Origin: Alistipes sp.
GTDB lineage: Bacteria > Bacteroidota > Bacteroidia > Bacteroidales > Rikenellaceae
NCBI GenBank assembly: GCA_020026335.1
Contig: JAHHQO010000003.1
Location: forward strand, 1-64,000
Direction of reading: 5' to 3'
DNA: 64,000 nucleotides
The notes beneath the pieces were generated by a model. The model did not search any database, was not told the origin of the DNA, and saw only the letters and a program-made list of their open reading frames with translations. Positions 27,728 through 36,344 of the stretch are shown one piece after another. The position numbers and the translations under genes are program-made. How positions within the stretch are numbered: the stretch's first letter is position 1; each line of letters begins with the position of its first letter.

Positions 27728-29404
27728 TTAGTAGGCTGCGTGTTGCCAGGTGTGGTGTACCTCTATCATCTGGTCGATGGTTGTCGATTTGTTTTCGGTC
27801 AAATCGGGGAGGTCGCGTATCGGGAACTTAAATTCGGAGAAACTGTTTCCGAAGGTTCGTTCCTGGTAGGAGTGGTGGTTTTCGTGGAAAACATACCACT
27901 CCATATATCCGTGAACGGAGTAAAGGCCTTTGTGGGGGCCTTTAGTCTTTTCGCCGGTAATCTCGAGATGCTCATCGAAAGTAACTCCGGGTATCACCTC
28001 TGCATTCTTGAGCAAAGTACGCATATCGATGGTTATATTGGTAACCTCTATTGTCGGGGCTTTTGAGGTAAGGGTGACGCTTGTGGTCGGGGTGCAGGTG
28101 ACGCGACGTCGGGTGTTGAGGCCTTGATCCGAGGAAAAACAGTAGTCGAAGTTGTTTATCTCAAAGGGGGCGGCGGCTCCGGCCTTGTCGGTGAACTTTA
28201 TCTCCTTGATGTGGTTGAAATCCGCACCGGCAAATCCCACCACCGAGAATTGTCCGTCACTGCCGATGGTGTAGCTGTTGTCAGTGGTAACATCGTTCAG
28301 ATGGTAGGCCTTGCGGTCGAATCCCAAAGCGTTGGCTTTGCCTGTGGTCTGCTCCGCGGAGTAGATTAATTCTGCGGTCATACCCTCCCACGGGTTGGCC
28401 TGCTTCCAGAGTTGTCCGTTGGCCACCTTCATTTTGTTTACATAACCTTCTATCAGCTTTCGCTCCACTTCGGCGGTGATGTCGGCCTTGTGGGCGCGGA
28501 GAAAGGCATTCAGCTGTGCCGCCTCTCCGTTCTCGCCATAGAAGGGGAAACCGTCATCTGCGGTGTAATTAATGACTTCTCTGAAGACCTCCTGACAGAA
28601 ATCCTCAATCTGCTTGTCTACCGCCGCATCGACCGTTGCCTTGTATTTCGTGTAGAATCCCTCTTTTACAGCCTTATAGAGATGGGCATCTGTTGCTTCG
28701 GGCAGTGCCGTGGTCGGAGCTGTCACCTGACGGAGGAAGTCTGTCTTGGTGACTATTCTGCGCAACATGATGCCTTGGGGCTTCACCGTGCTGTCGCGGG
28801 GAACGGTGGTGTCGGTGCGAATGATGTCGCCCTCCCACATGTAGAACATCGTGTTGTCTTTCAGCTGTTCGCGGGGCATGACGATGCGTGCCGTGTGGTA
28901 GTCATCTTCGTTGCGTATAATCTGCTGGGGTACCTGCCCGCCGCTCGCGGGGTCTTGTACCGTGGCATAGAGCGAGGGGTTTACGTTGGCGATAAAGAGT
29001 ACGCGATAGTCGTATCCGTCGGGCAGGGTGTCCTGTAAATCCTGTCGCAACTCCCAGGTCATCTGATGACGGTCGGAGATGGGCCAGTGGGTTGAGGTGT
29101 TGATGCCGCGGATGTGGCGTTTCTTGTAGAGTGTGCCGTTGTGGAAATAGACATAGTAGTCCAGCGACTGTATGCGTTGGTTGGCGTTGGGGTCGGAGGC
29201 GCGGGTCGATGCTCCCTCGCTGTCGAGCGAGTAGGTGATGACGAAGGACGAACCGTCGGGTGAGGGTACTCCGCCTTCCGAATGTTCGGTCTCCGAGGAA
29301 CCGTCCCACTCATCGGGAGTCGTTATATCTTCGGAGCACGCCACACAGCACAGCAGTGCCGCCAGCATTCCACATATCGTTGTATGTAATCTTTTGTATT
29401 GCAT
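27728..29404 (-). CDS. Fimbrial-cluster accessory lipoprotein (Mfa/Fim-like, last gene)
   Basis: Starting at the ATG at 29404 gives 558 residues with a lipobox ending in CCVAC and then SEDITTPDEWDG; the longer frame upstream would bury this signal. The N-terminal region (VITYSLDSEGASTRASDPNANQRIQSLDYYVYFHNGTLYKKR) resembles fimbrillin family N-domains, where a lipoprotein precursor is processed and strand-exchanged. The middle region is helical and the C-terminus beta-rich. It is the last gene of the operon, 25 nt after its neighbour. The function as a minor fimbrial subunit or tip component is inferred from context. Confidence 0.65.
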   Translation of the reverse strand: MQYKRLHTTICGMLAALLCCVACSEDITTPDEWDGSSETEHSEGGVPSPDGSSFVITYSLDSEGASTRASDPNANQRIQSLDYYVYFHNGTLYKKRHIRGINTSTHWPISDRHQMTWELRQDLQDTLPDGYDYRVLFIANVNPSLYATVQDPASGGQVPQQIIRNEDDYHTARIVMPREQLKDNTMFYMWEGDIIRTDTTVPRDSTVKPQGIMLRRIVTKTDFLRQVTAPTTALPEATDAHLYKAVKEGFYTKYKATVDAAVDKQIEDFCQEVFREVINYTADDGFPFYGENGEAAQLNAFLRAHKADITAEVERKLIEGYVNKMKVANGQLWKQANPWEGMTAELIYSAEQTTGKANALGFDRKAYHLNDVTTDNSYTIGSDGQFSVVGFAGADFNHIKEIKFTDKAGAAAPFEINNFDYCFSSDQGLNTRRRVTCTPTTSVTLTSKAPTIEVTNITIDMRTLLKNAEVIPGVTFDEHLEITGEKTKGPHKGLYSVHGYMEWYVFHENHHSYQERTFGNSFSEFKFPIRDLPDLTENKSTTIDQMIEVHHTWQHAAY

Positions 29405-29429
29405 TTCCAATCCTGTTTTTTGTCCGACA

Positions 29430-30446
29430 TTAGTTCCAACCGCCATTCCAGTCCTCCTCGACATCTATTCCCGTGTCCTTGTAACCGGCGTAGCGCACAT
29501 CGAAATAACCCTCTGCTATACCGTTGAAGTGGAGTCGGGTGATCGTGTTGGGCTTGATGCAAACCTCCTCACCCGATGAGGTGATGTTGTAGGTGTAGGT
29601 CTTGTCCACGGCATCGACTGTGATGGTTCCCTGCAGGGCACCGGGCAGCAGTGGCAACGAGATGAGGTGGTGGAGTTTGGGCTCGAGCTCCTCGGAGTGG
29701 TCGTCGGGGTAGGTCGTGTAGGTGAATTTCTTGGGAGTGGTACACTTCACCGCACCTTTGTTGTCATCGGTGAGATAGAGATGCGAGGGAGTGGTCACCT
29801 CCACGATGATGCGGTTGATGTGTGCGGGGAACTGGTCGGCAAGGACACCCATGTCGATGTCCAGACGTCCGTTCACACGCTTCAACGTGATTTTCTCCGT
29901 CACCATGAGGTTGTTCTTCGCCCAGCGGTTGAGCACCGCACGGAAGATGTCGCAGTCGGGAGCGATGAAATCGGGGGACATCGTGCCGGGGGCTTTCTCC
30001 AAAATGGGGGTGTAGTCGATGAAGTGGCGGTTCATGTCGCACGACGACTCGCCGGGCTGCTCCTCGGTGAAGATGTCGAAGTTACGCGCATTGTAACCCT
30101 CCGTGCCGGGGACAATCTTCGGGGCGGAGAGAATGATGAACTTGTACCACTGCGCCTTGAGATTGGTCATTCTGAATTGCAGCGACTTTCCGTTGTCGAT
30201 GCTGTAAAGGTCGGATATCTCCCTGACATGGAGTTCGCTCTTGTTGTGTTCGGGTTTGCGCTCGCTCACATAGATGCGGTTCATGTGTGCGCGGAAGTCG
30301 AAGGGGGTCGAGCTTTGCGTCTCGGCTCTTGTGATGTCGAGTTCGATGCCGGTGGGCATCTCCTCGGCACCGCCTTCCGATGAATCGCATGCTGCGGTCA
30401 TGCTGCACAGGAGTGCCAGCGCCGCTATTTGGAGGATATGTTTCAT
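29430..30446 (-). CDS. FimB/Mfa2-type fimbrial lipoprotein
   Basis: The start MKHILQIAALALLC at 30446 gives 338 residues with a lipobox ending TAAC. Mature features include HMNRIYVSERKPEHNK, WYKFIILSAPKI and FNGIAEGYFDVRYAGYKDTGIDVEEDW, matching the two-transthyretin-like-domain layout of Mfa2/FimB anchors and related minor subunits. A Trp-containing C-terminal strand (DVEEDWNGGW) recalls the terminal strands of other subunits here. It begins 17 nt after the preceding gene in a tight operon. Anchor and minor-subunit roles cannot be separated from sequence alone. Confidence 0.65.
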   Translation of the reverse strand: MKHILQIAALALLCSMTAACDSSEGGAEEMPTGIELDITRAETQSSTPFDFRAHMNRIYVSERKPEHNKSELHVREISDLYSIDNGKSLQFRMTNLKAQWYKFIILSAPKIVPGTEGYNARNFDIFTEEQPGESSCDMNRHFIDYTPILEKAPGTMSPDFIAPDCDIFRAVLNRWAKNNLMVTEKITLKRVNGRLDIDMGVLADQFPAHINRIIVEVTTPSHLYLTDDNKGAVKCTTPKKFTYTTYPDDHSEELEPKLHHLISLPLLPGALQGTITVDAVDKTYTYNITSSGEEVCIKPNTITRLHFNGIAEGYFDVRYAGYKDTGIDVEEDWNGGWN

Positions 30447-30463
30447 GGTCTGCAAATATTCTG

Positions 30464-32797
30464 TCATTGTTTGGGGAGAATTACGTTCTCGTCGGTATCC
30501 CAGCCGGTATCGACATCCACATTGCCGTCTATCTCGCCGTCGGGCTTACCCGTCCAGGCGTTCTTTCTGCGACAGCAGATGATGTTGTACTGGCGGTTAC
30601 GCATGGTGAAGGCTGCTTTCTTCTTGCCCTTCGAGGTCTTGACGTAGAACGAACGACCCGGCACTTCGGCGGTGTAACCTGCCAGATAGGGGGTCGAGGA
30701 GTGGAAACGTCCCTCATCGTTCTCGAAGACCAGATGTCCGCGCGAGATGACCTCCCACAGATATGCCAGCTCATCGACAGCCGGCACGTACCACTCGATT
30801 TCGTCATAGTCGATGTATCCGTTGCCGTTGCGGTCGCGGTTCTTGGTGGTCATGTAGCCGATGAGATGCTCCTGGGCATTGTCGGGCAGTGCGAGAGCCG
30901 CCTTTTCGGGGGTGTCGTATTGGTAGGTGGGGTGCAGGAGACTGGTGTTGGTCTGCGGGTTGTACGCACCGCCCAACTTGATGGCCTCCTCGTACAGACG
31001 GCGGGTGTTTGCCAAACCGTCCCAGCGGTCGTTAATCATACTCGTCATCACGGGGTTGGCTCCATAGCGCAGAAATCCGAATTGCAGACCCGTGCGCTCC
31101 AACTCATACTCCACAAAGAACTCGTTATATTTGCCCGTGGGGTGACCCAGACTGTTGGTCAGCGACATGCGCACCACCTGTGCGGGGCGTTGCTGCACCT
31201 TGAAACGGCAGACCGAGTGGTTCACCTTGTCGCGCAGGACGACATATCCCGTGCGCCACGATGACTCGTCGAGGGCGATGTTCACACCGTTGTGGAGGTT
31301 GGCATTCTCGTCTGCCGTGGGGGGTTCGGGAATGTACTCGTCGGTGTGGATGTAGAAATACTGCGAGAGGGCGCGACCGCGACTCTCGATGTGGGTGCAG
31401 GCGTAGTGACCCACCATATCGTCGGGAATGACCTCACCGGCCAGATGGGGACGGTATTTGGGCGAGAGCGAGATTTCCAACCAGGGGTGGAGGTCGGGCT
31501 CCTCGACATACAACTCCCAATCCTTGTTACCCGTGTAGGCGTAACACATGGCGGTGCAGTAGTGGGCATCGAGCGGCGTGTTGAAGAACGGCGTGATGGT
31601 GCTGCGTGTGAGCAGCTGTGCCGATATACGGGTGTCGATGTCGTCGGCTGCCCTGATGGTGGTGGTCATGCTGTAACGCGAGTTACGGCAGATGTTGAAG
31701 TCGTTGAAATTGATGTTGTCCGCGTTGGGTTTGTCGGGAGCATAGGGCTGGGGCTGACCGACATAGATGCGGTAGGAGACATTCTCCGTACGCTTGCCGT
31801 TGCTCGAGATGTAGATGCCCTCGACCAGCAGATAGGTGGCTGTGGGGTACTCCTCCTTGCCCAGACGACCCATCAGTGTCTGGTAGTATTGTGTCTGTGC
31901 AAACTCTTTCACGAAGTAGGAGAGGTCGTTCTTGCGGCCGCGGCGGTTCTCGAAGAGGTAGAAGTCGGCACGCAGCGAGCGTTCTCCGACGGGCATGGTC
32001 TTCAGCGTGGCTGAAGGCTCGTAGTAGCCCTCTCTCGGCGAGTAGTTCTCGGGCAGGGGCTGGGGAATGTTCTCGTGTACGGCATCGCCCTGCGCTCCGT
32101 CGTAGTTGCCGGCTTCATCGACAACATAGTTGGCCGGGGCTTCCATGATGTAGCTGCGCAACGGAATGTTGCAAATCTTGACACTCGACAGCAGGAATTT
32201 GTCGGTGACCACCTCGGGGTCGAAATTGACCGTGAATTCCACCTTGGCGGAAAGACGCTTGACGGCAATTTGCAGGTGGGTGCGCTTGTCGTTCATCTCA
32301 TCGACAGAGACATCGACCTCGCCGGTCATAACCATCAGACCCTGGAAGGCGCAGTCTGCCGACTGACCCTCGATGGTGGCTCTGCGCAACTCGGAAAGGG
32401 TGATGTCGCTGTTGCCGGTCTTGTCCCACAATTCGGGATAGTTGCACACGGCCACCAGATGGAGGGCATTGGTAGCTTTGAGCAACAGCTGCATCTTATA
32501 GACGGGGGCGTTTGTGCCTTCGAGTGTCGGTGTGCCGAGGTTCTGCTGGAAACGCTGATAGAGCGTACCGTCGTTGTTGAACGCATAGATGATGATATGT
32601 TCCACACAGGTGTCGTCGGAAATATCGAGCTCCTCGTCCGTACGGCTGGTGATGGTCATCAGCTGGTCGGGGACAATGCTGAGGGTGATGCCCTCCTTCT
32701 CGCCGCCTGTCGGCTCTTGTCCGTTGAAATCCTTACTGCACGCTGTCAGCAGGAGCAGACCGCATAGAATGAGTTGAAAAAACTTGTTCATGGTCAT
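30464..32797 (-). CDS. Large fimbrial lipoprotein with C-terminal lectin-like domain
   Basis: The 777-residue lipoprotein has MNKFF at residue 3 as an alternative start (32791) and a lipobox ending LLLTAC. The N-terminal half follows the fimbrillin pattern: EHIIIYAFNNDGTLYQRF, NALHLVAVCNYPELW, KRLSAKVEFTVNFDPE. The C-terminal ~150 residues contain WYVPAVDELAYLWEVIS, FHSSTPYL and a final run of basic residues before the end. That pattern (W-x-PA-x-x-E-L ... ST ... R) is seen in DUF1566/Fib_succ-like C-type-lectin-fold domains. It is a candidate tip adhesin. One base separates it from the stop of the preceding gene. Confidence 0.62.
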   Translation of the reverse strand: MTMNKFFQLILCGLLLLTACSKDFNGQEPTGGEKEGITLSIVPDQLMTITSRTDEELDISDDTCVEHIIIYAFNNDGTLYQRFQQNLGTPTLEGTNAPVYKMQLLLKATNALHLVAVCNYPELWDKTGNSDITLSELRRATIEGQSADCAFQGLMVMTGEVDVSVDEMNDKRTHLQIAVKRLSAKVEFTVNFDPEVVTDKFLLSSVKICNIPLRSYIMEAPANYVVDEAGNYDGAQGDAVHENIPQPLPENYSPREGYYEPSATLKTMPVGERSLRADFYLFENRRGRKNDLSYFVKEFAQTQYYQTLMGRLGKEEYPTATYLLVEGIYISSNGKRTENVSYRIYVGQPQPYAPDKPNADNINFNDFNICRNSRYSMTTTIRAADDIDTRISAQLLTRSTITPFFNTPLDAHYCTAMCYAYTGNKDWELYVEEPDLHPWLEISLSPKYRPHLAGEVIPDDMVGHYACTHIESRGRALSQYFYIHTDEYIPEPPTADENANLHNGVNIALDESSWRTGYVVLRDKVNHSVCRFKVQQRPAQVVRMSLTNSLGHPTGKYNEFFVEYELERTGLQFGFLRYGANPVMTSMINDRWDGLANTRRLYEEAIKLGGAYNPQTNTSLLHPTYQYDTPEKAALALPDNAQEHLIGYMTTKNRDRNGNGYIDYDEIEWYVPAVDELAYLWEVISRGHLVFENDEGRFHSSTPYLAGYTAEVPGRSFYVKTSKGKKKAAFTMRNRQYNIICCRRKNAWTGKPDGEIDGNVDVDTGWDTDENVILPKQ

Positions 32798-32798
32798 T

Positions 32799-35114
32799 TT
32801 AATTTACTTTTCCGAAGTGTCGCATACGTCGGGCGCGTTTGAAGGCGTCTTTTTTGTCCTTGTCGATGTTGCCGCCTGCGACAGAGACAAAGTGGGCTCT
32901 GTACATGTTGGACTCGTGGTCGGTCGATGTCCAGTATTCGGAGTCGGCGGGGATGCCGAACAAATCGAGAGCGGCAGCACCTGCGGCATCGTTTCCGAAA
33001 TTCTTGGCGATGCCCAGCATCTCGTTTCCGGCAGGCAGATACCAATATTGTCTGTCGAGGTGGTTACCCGTGTTGGTCTCCACGGCCTTGTGCTCGGCAT
33101 TGGTGCGTACCTCCACGAATGCGAGTGCCAGACGGCGTACCGCACAACCGGGGAAGGCCTTCTGAATATTGTTGGAGTTACTGCCCTCGCATTTGCGCAT
33201 CATGGCGCGGGTGTTCATCTGTCCGTCGTCGATACTCATGTAGGACTTGATGATGCCGGCCTTGAAGTCCGCGTAGGCCACCGTTGCCGATTGGTAGAAT
33301 CCCCAACGTATGTTCGCCGGGTCGGTCTGTTTGTTGTCCGGTTCTTGGGCATGAACGGGAAGACCCGTTGTCTCGTCATACGTCCAACCGTAGTCCAAAC
33401 GTGACACGGCACGATAGGGATTGGGGTCGGGGTTGAAGGCCTCCTTGTCCGAAGCCTTGCCCGTGTAGTCGGTGTGTATGGTCAGCGCGTTGTACTGACG
33501 AATGCGATAGTAGAGCGGTGTGCCGCCCTCGGTCGAAATCTTCAGATAGGCGGTGCGGATGTCGTTCTTGAACATCTCTGCCACCTTGGGGTCGGTGATG
33601 CGCTTGCCGTTGCCGGCCGTTAACGAACCCGTACCGTTGGTGAGGTTGCGTTGCACGGCGTAGTCGTTCACCACGATTCTGACCACCTGACTGCTACCGT
33701 CGGACTGTATCTTCTGATTGACATAAGCGGTGATGTTGCCCTCGGTGTCGGTGTCGGCGATGTGAATCCAGTCTCTCAAATCATCTTGGGGTGCATCCTT
33801 GAAGACGGCGTTGCCCGTGGGCTGGGTGATGCCCTGTGTATCTATATAGGGGTCATAGACCACCGACAGCATCCACTGCCTTTGGGGGTTACCCTTCTTG
33901 ATGAAGATGTCGAACGAGGCGTTCTGGGCATCGAAGATGTACTTCTCGGCATTGATGTTGGAGAGGATACGCGCCACACCCTGTATCGACTCGAAACCCT
34001 GATTGGAGACGATGTTGTCCCACTGTGCGATGTTGGCGAGGTGGATGTCGATGTACTTGCCGCTCAGGGGTATGGGACGGTCGCCCTCTACGGAGTTGGC
34101 GGAGAGCTTGGTACCCATGCTGTAATAGCAGTTCTCCTTGAGGTCGAACTGTAATTGGTTCTTGTGGTGCACATCAAAGATTTTCAACACCGTACCCAGT
34201 GTATCGCAAAGCTCGATGGTGAGGGTCGATGCTGTTGAGGGCTGTGCCACGGGAATCATGAAGATGCCCGACAGCAGGGTGTTCTCCAGCTGTGTGGTCT
34301 CGCCTGCGGCATTGACCACGGGGGCGCAGGTGTAGATGTCGCCGTTGTTGGTGTAGCCGCTCATGTCCCACGACATGAGTATGCAGTCGTCACCCTCCAG
34401 CGGCGAAGAACCGAATACATCGGTCAGGGCGGCATCGTGCCACAGGGGCATGACGGTATTCTGTGCGGTGTGGAGTCTCACTCTCACCTTATCGACGATT
34501 TTGTCTTCCACCTTGTATGGCACATTCTCGAAGTAGGCGAGCACACCTGCCATCTTGCGGCGCATGGTGATGTTCACCCTTACGCTCAATTCGTCGTTGC
34601 GAATCTCCTTGACACACTGTCCGGCATAGATTTGCGAGGAGGCCATGCGAGCCTTGCTCTGCGCCACGGGAAGGGTCGTGTTGTCCTGTCGGGTGACGAG
34701 TTGTGCCACGGCCTGCCCCAACTTGGTACCCACCTGCACGGCATCGGGCAACGCGTAGACCTTGCCCGATGAGGCGTCCCAGCCTGCGGCAACATAAGTG
34801 TAGGCGGTGTTGGGTTTCAGATAGTGGCTGATCCAATACTCCCGTGTGGGGGTGTCGGCCTGCCAACCGATATCCTCTCTGGCGATGCAGGGAGCATCGG
34901 CCGTCGTTCCTTCGAAGATATAGACATAGGCCGTTGTGATGTTGTGCAGGCTCACATCGTTGCTGTCCAATTCTCCGCGTGTGGAAGCCTCGCCCGAGAA
35001 CGAGAGACAGATGCGTGTCTCGCGGGGTGAGACCTCTGCCGGAGTCTCGTCCTTGGAGCAGGACACCGCCAGCAGCAGTGTGAGTAAAGTGAGATACAGA
35101 TGAAGATATTTCAT
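32799..35114 (-). CDS. Large fimbrial lipoprotein, paralogue of the 392-residue subunit plus lectin-like C-domain
   Basis: The 771-residue lipoprotein has a lipobox ending LLAVSC. Residues about 25-350 are clearly related to the next gene upstream: TTAYVYIFEG, SSQIYAG, RRKMAGVLAYFENVPYKVED, VRVRLHTAQNTVMPL. The C-terminal region has WYLPAGNEMLGIAKNFG, EYWTSTDHESNMYRAHFV and a basic tail, the same layout as the end of the following 777-residue protein. This suggests a subunit body with an added sugar- or protein-binding head. Its role is inferred as minor subunit or tip. Spacing is 21 nt from its upstream neighbour and 1 nt to the downstream gene. Confidence 0.62.
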   Translation of the reverse strand: MKYLHLYLTLLTLLLAVSCSKDETPAEVSPRETRICLSFSGEASTRGELDSNDVSLHNITTAYVYIFEGTTADAPCIAREDIGWQADTPTREYWISHYLKPNTAYTYVAAGWDASSGKVYALPDAVQVGTKLGQAVAQLVTRQDNTTLPVAQSKARMASSQIYAGQCVKEIRNDELSVRVNITMRRKMAGVLAYFENVPYKVEDKIVDKVRVRLHTAQNTVMPLWHDAALTDVFGSSPLEGDDCILMSWDMSGYTNNGDIYTCAPVVNAAGETTQLENTLLSGIFMIPVAQPSTASTLTIELCDTLGTVLKIFDVHHKNQLQFDLKENCYYSMGTKLSANSVEGDRPIPLSGKYIDIHLANIAQWDNIVSNQGFESIQGVARILSNINAEKYIFDAQNASFDIFIKKGNPQRQWMLSVVYDPYIDTQGITQPTGNAVFKDAPQDDLRDWIHIADTDTEGNITAYVNQKIQSDGSSQVVRIVVNDYAVQRNLTNGTGSLTAGNGKRITDPKVAEMFKNDIRTAYLKISTEGGTPLYYRIRQYNALTIHTDYTGKASDKEAFNPDPNPYRAVSRLDYGWTYDETTGLPVHAQEPDNKQTDPANIRWGFYQSATVAYADFKAGIIKSYMSIDDGQMNTRAMMRKCEGSNSNNIQKAFPGCAVRRLALAFVEVRTNAEHKAVETNTGNHLDRQYWYLPAGNEMLGIAKNFGNDAAGAAALDLFGIPADSEYWTSTDHESNMYRAHFVSVAGGNIDKDKKDAFKRARRMRHFGKVN

Positions 35115-35135
35115 AATATCGTTTGTTTTTTCGTA

Positions 35136-36314
35136 TTAAGGTCTTTCGTCAACTTCCAAATCGTTGTTTTCCGTCCAATCCTTGTCGATGGTGATGACAA
35201 TGTCACTGCCGTTACCCTTCAGGTCGATGGGTGCCGAGAGTTGTCCCAGCGCGTAGAAGTGGTTGGCGACAATCGGAAAACGGAAGGCACTCTCCGAGTC
35301 GATGATACCCGTACCGCCACCCGTCTCGCCCTGGTCGAGGGAGTCGCCGTCGGGCAACTTCACACGTATCGACTTCAGAATGCCGCTCTCGCCTGCCAAA
35401 TCCACATGCATGGTGTAGATGCCCTTCTTGGGGGCTTCGGCGGGAAGCACATAACCGCCACCGCTGACGATGCTCTTCGAGTCGATGTTCGCGGGCACGG
35501 GCAGCGAGAACAACACCTCACCCTCATCGGCCTGCGAGGGGCTGAAGACGAAGTCCTCGAAGAAGGGGGTCTGTCTCTGCTCGATGAGGGGCAGCGAGGT
35601 GTTCTGACGGGTGTAGAGGGTCAGTCTCACCTCCTTGACGGTGCGCAACGTGTCGTTGATGAAGATTTTGTCGGGTACATTCTTGAAGTAGCCCATCACA
35701 CCTGCCACTCTGCGCGACATCTCCACCTCGGGAAGAACGTGCTGGTCCTCTTCGTAGAGCAACTCGCGTGTGCCGACATAGATTTCCGAATTGCGAATCT
35801 GCGAGGTGAGACTCTGCGCGGCGATGGTCGCCTTGGTAAATCGCAGGGTAGCACCCTTCTCGAATGTCATCGGGCAGTTGAATGTCGCCTTGGCAGCATC
35901 ATTGACCGCCACACCCAGCAGGGTGTAGTAACCGCCGGCGGTGAATCGATAGGCAAATTTGTAGTTCATCTCCGCCGTGTGGACGGGAAGACCGTGTGTC
36001 GTGGGGTCGGGGTGCAACTCAAAGTACTCGCTCCAACCCACATTGGCAAAAAATCCCGTGTAGGTCGCATCGTTGCCGCGTCCCTCGAACACATAGATAT
36101 ATGCCGTGGTGGTGTGCTGCTCGCCGATGATGGAGTCGGTGGGGTAGGTGATGGGACTGCCGTCGGCGGCGTGTGCGCGTGTGCTGACCTTCATACGCAG
36201 AGTCACCGCCTCGCCCTTCTTGTCGGGCGTGACAGGCTCCGCATCGCGGGAGCAGCCTGCCAGCAGCATTGTCGCACCCGCTATCAGTGCCAGATATGTG
36301 GATTTTATTGTCAT
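35136..36314 (-). CDS. FimB/Mfa2-like fimbrial lipoprotein
   Basis: The 392-residue lipoprotein has a lipobox ending MLLAGC. It has the two-domain FimB/Mfa2-like pattern: TTAYIYVFEGRGND, YRFTAGGYYTLLGVAVNDAA, RRVAGVMGYFKNVPDKIFIND, VRLTLYTRQNTSLPL. It ends ITIDKDWTENNDLEVDERP, where a Trp-bearing terminal strand parallels the ends of the fimbrilin and the first Mfa2-like protein. The gene lies 30 nt after the giant lipoprotein. It is likely a minor fimbrial subunit; a gene duplication links it with 32799-35114. Confidence 0.65.
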   Translation of the reverse strand: MTIKSTYLALIAGATMLLAGCSRDAEPVTPDKKGEAVTLRMKVSTRAHAADGSPITYPTDSIIGEQHTTTAYIYVFEGRGNDATYTGFFANVGWSEYFELHPDPTTHGLPVHTAEMNYKFAYRFTAGGYYTLLGVAVNDAAKATFNCPMTFEKGATLRFTKATIAAQSLTSQIRNSEIYVGTRELLYEEDQHVLPEVEMSRRVAGVMGYFKNVPDKIFINDTLRTVKEVRLTLYTRQNTSLPLIEQRQTPFFEDFVFSPSQADEGEVLFSLPVPANIDSKSIVSGGGYVLPAEAPKKGIYTMHVDLAGESGILKSIRVKLPDGDSLDQGETGGGTGIIDSESAFRFPIVANHFYALGQLSAPIDLKGNGSDIVITIDKDWTENNDLEVDERP

Positions 36315-36344
36315 AGCTTGTTGTTTTTCTCTTTGCTCATGGGT

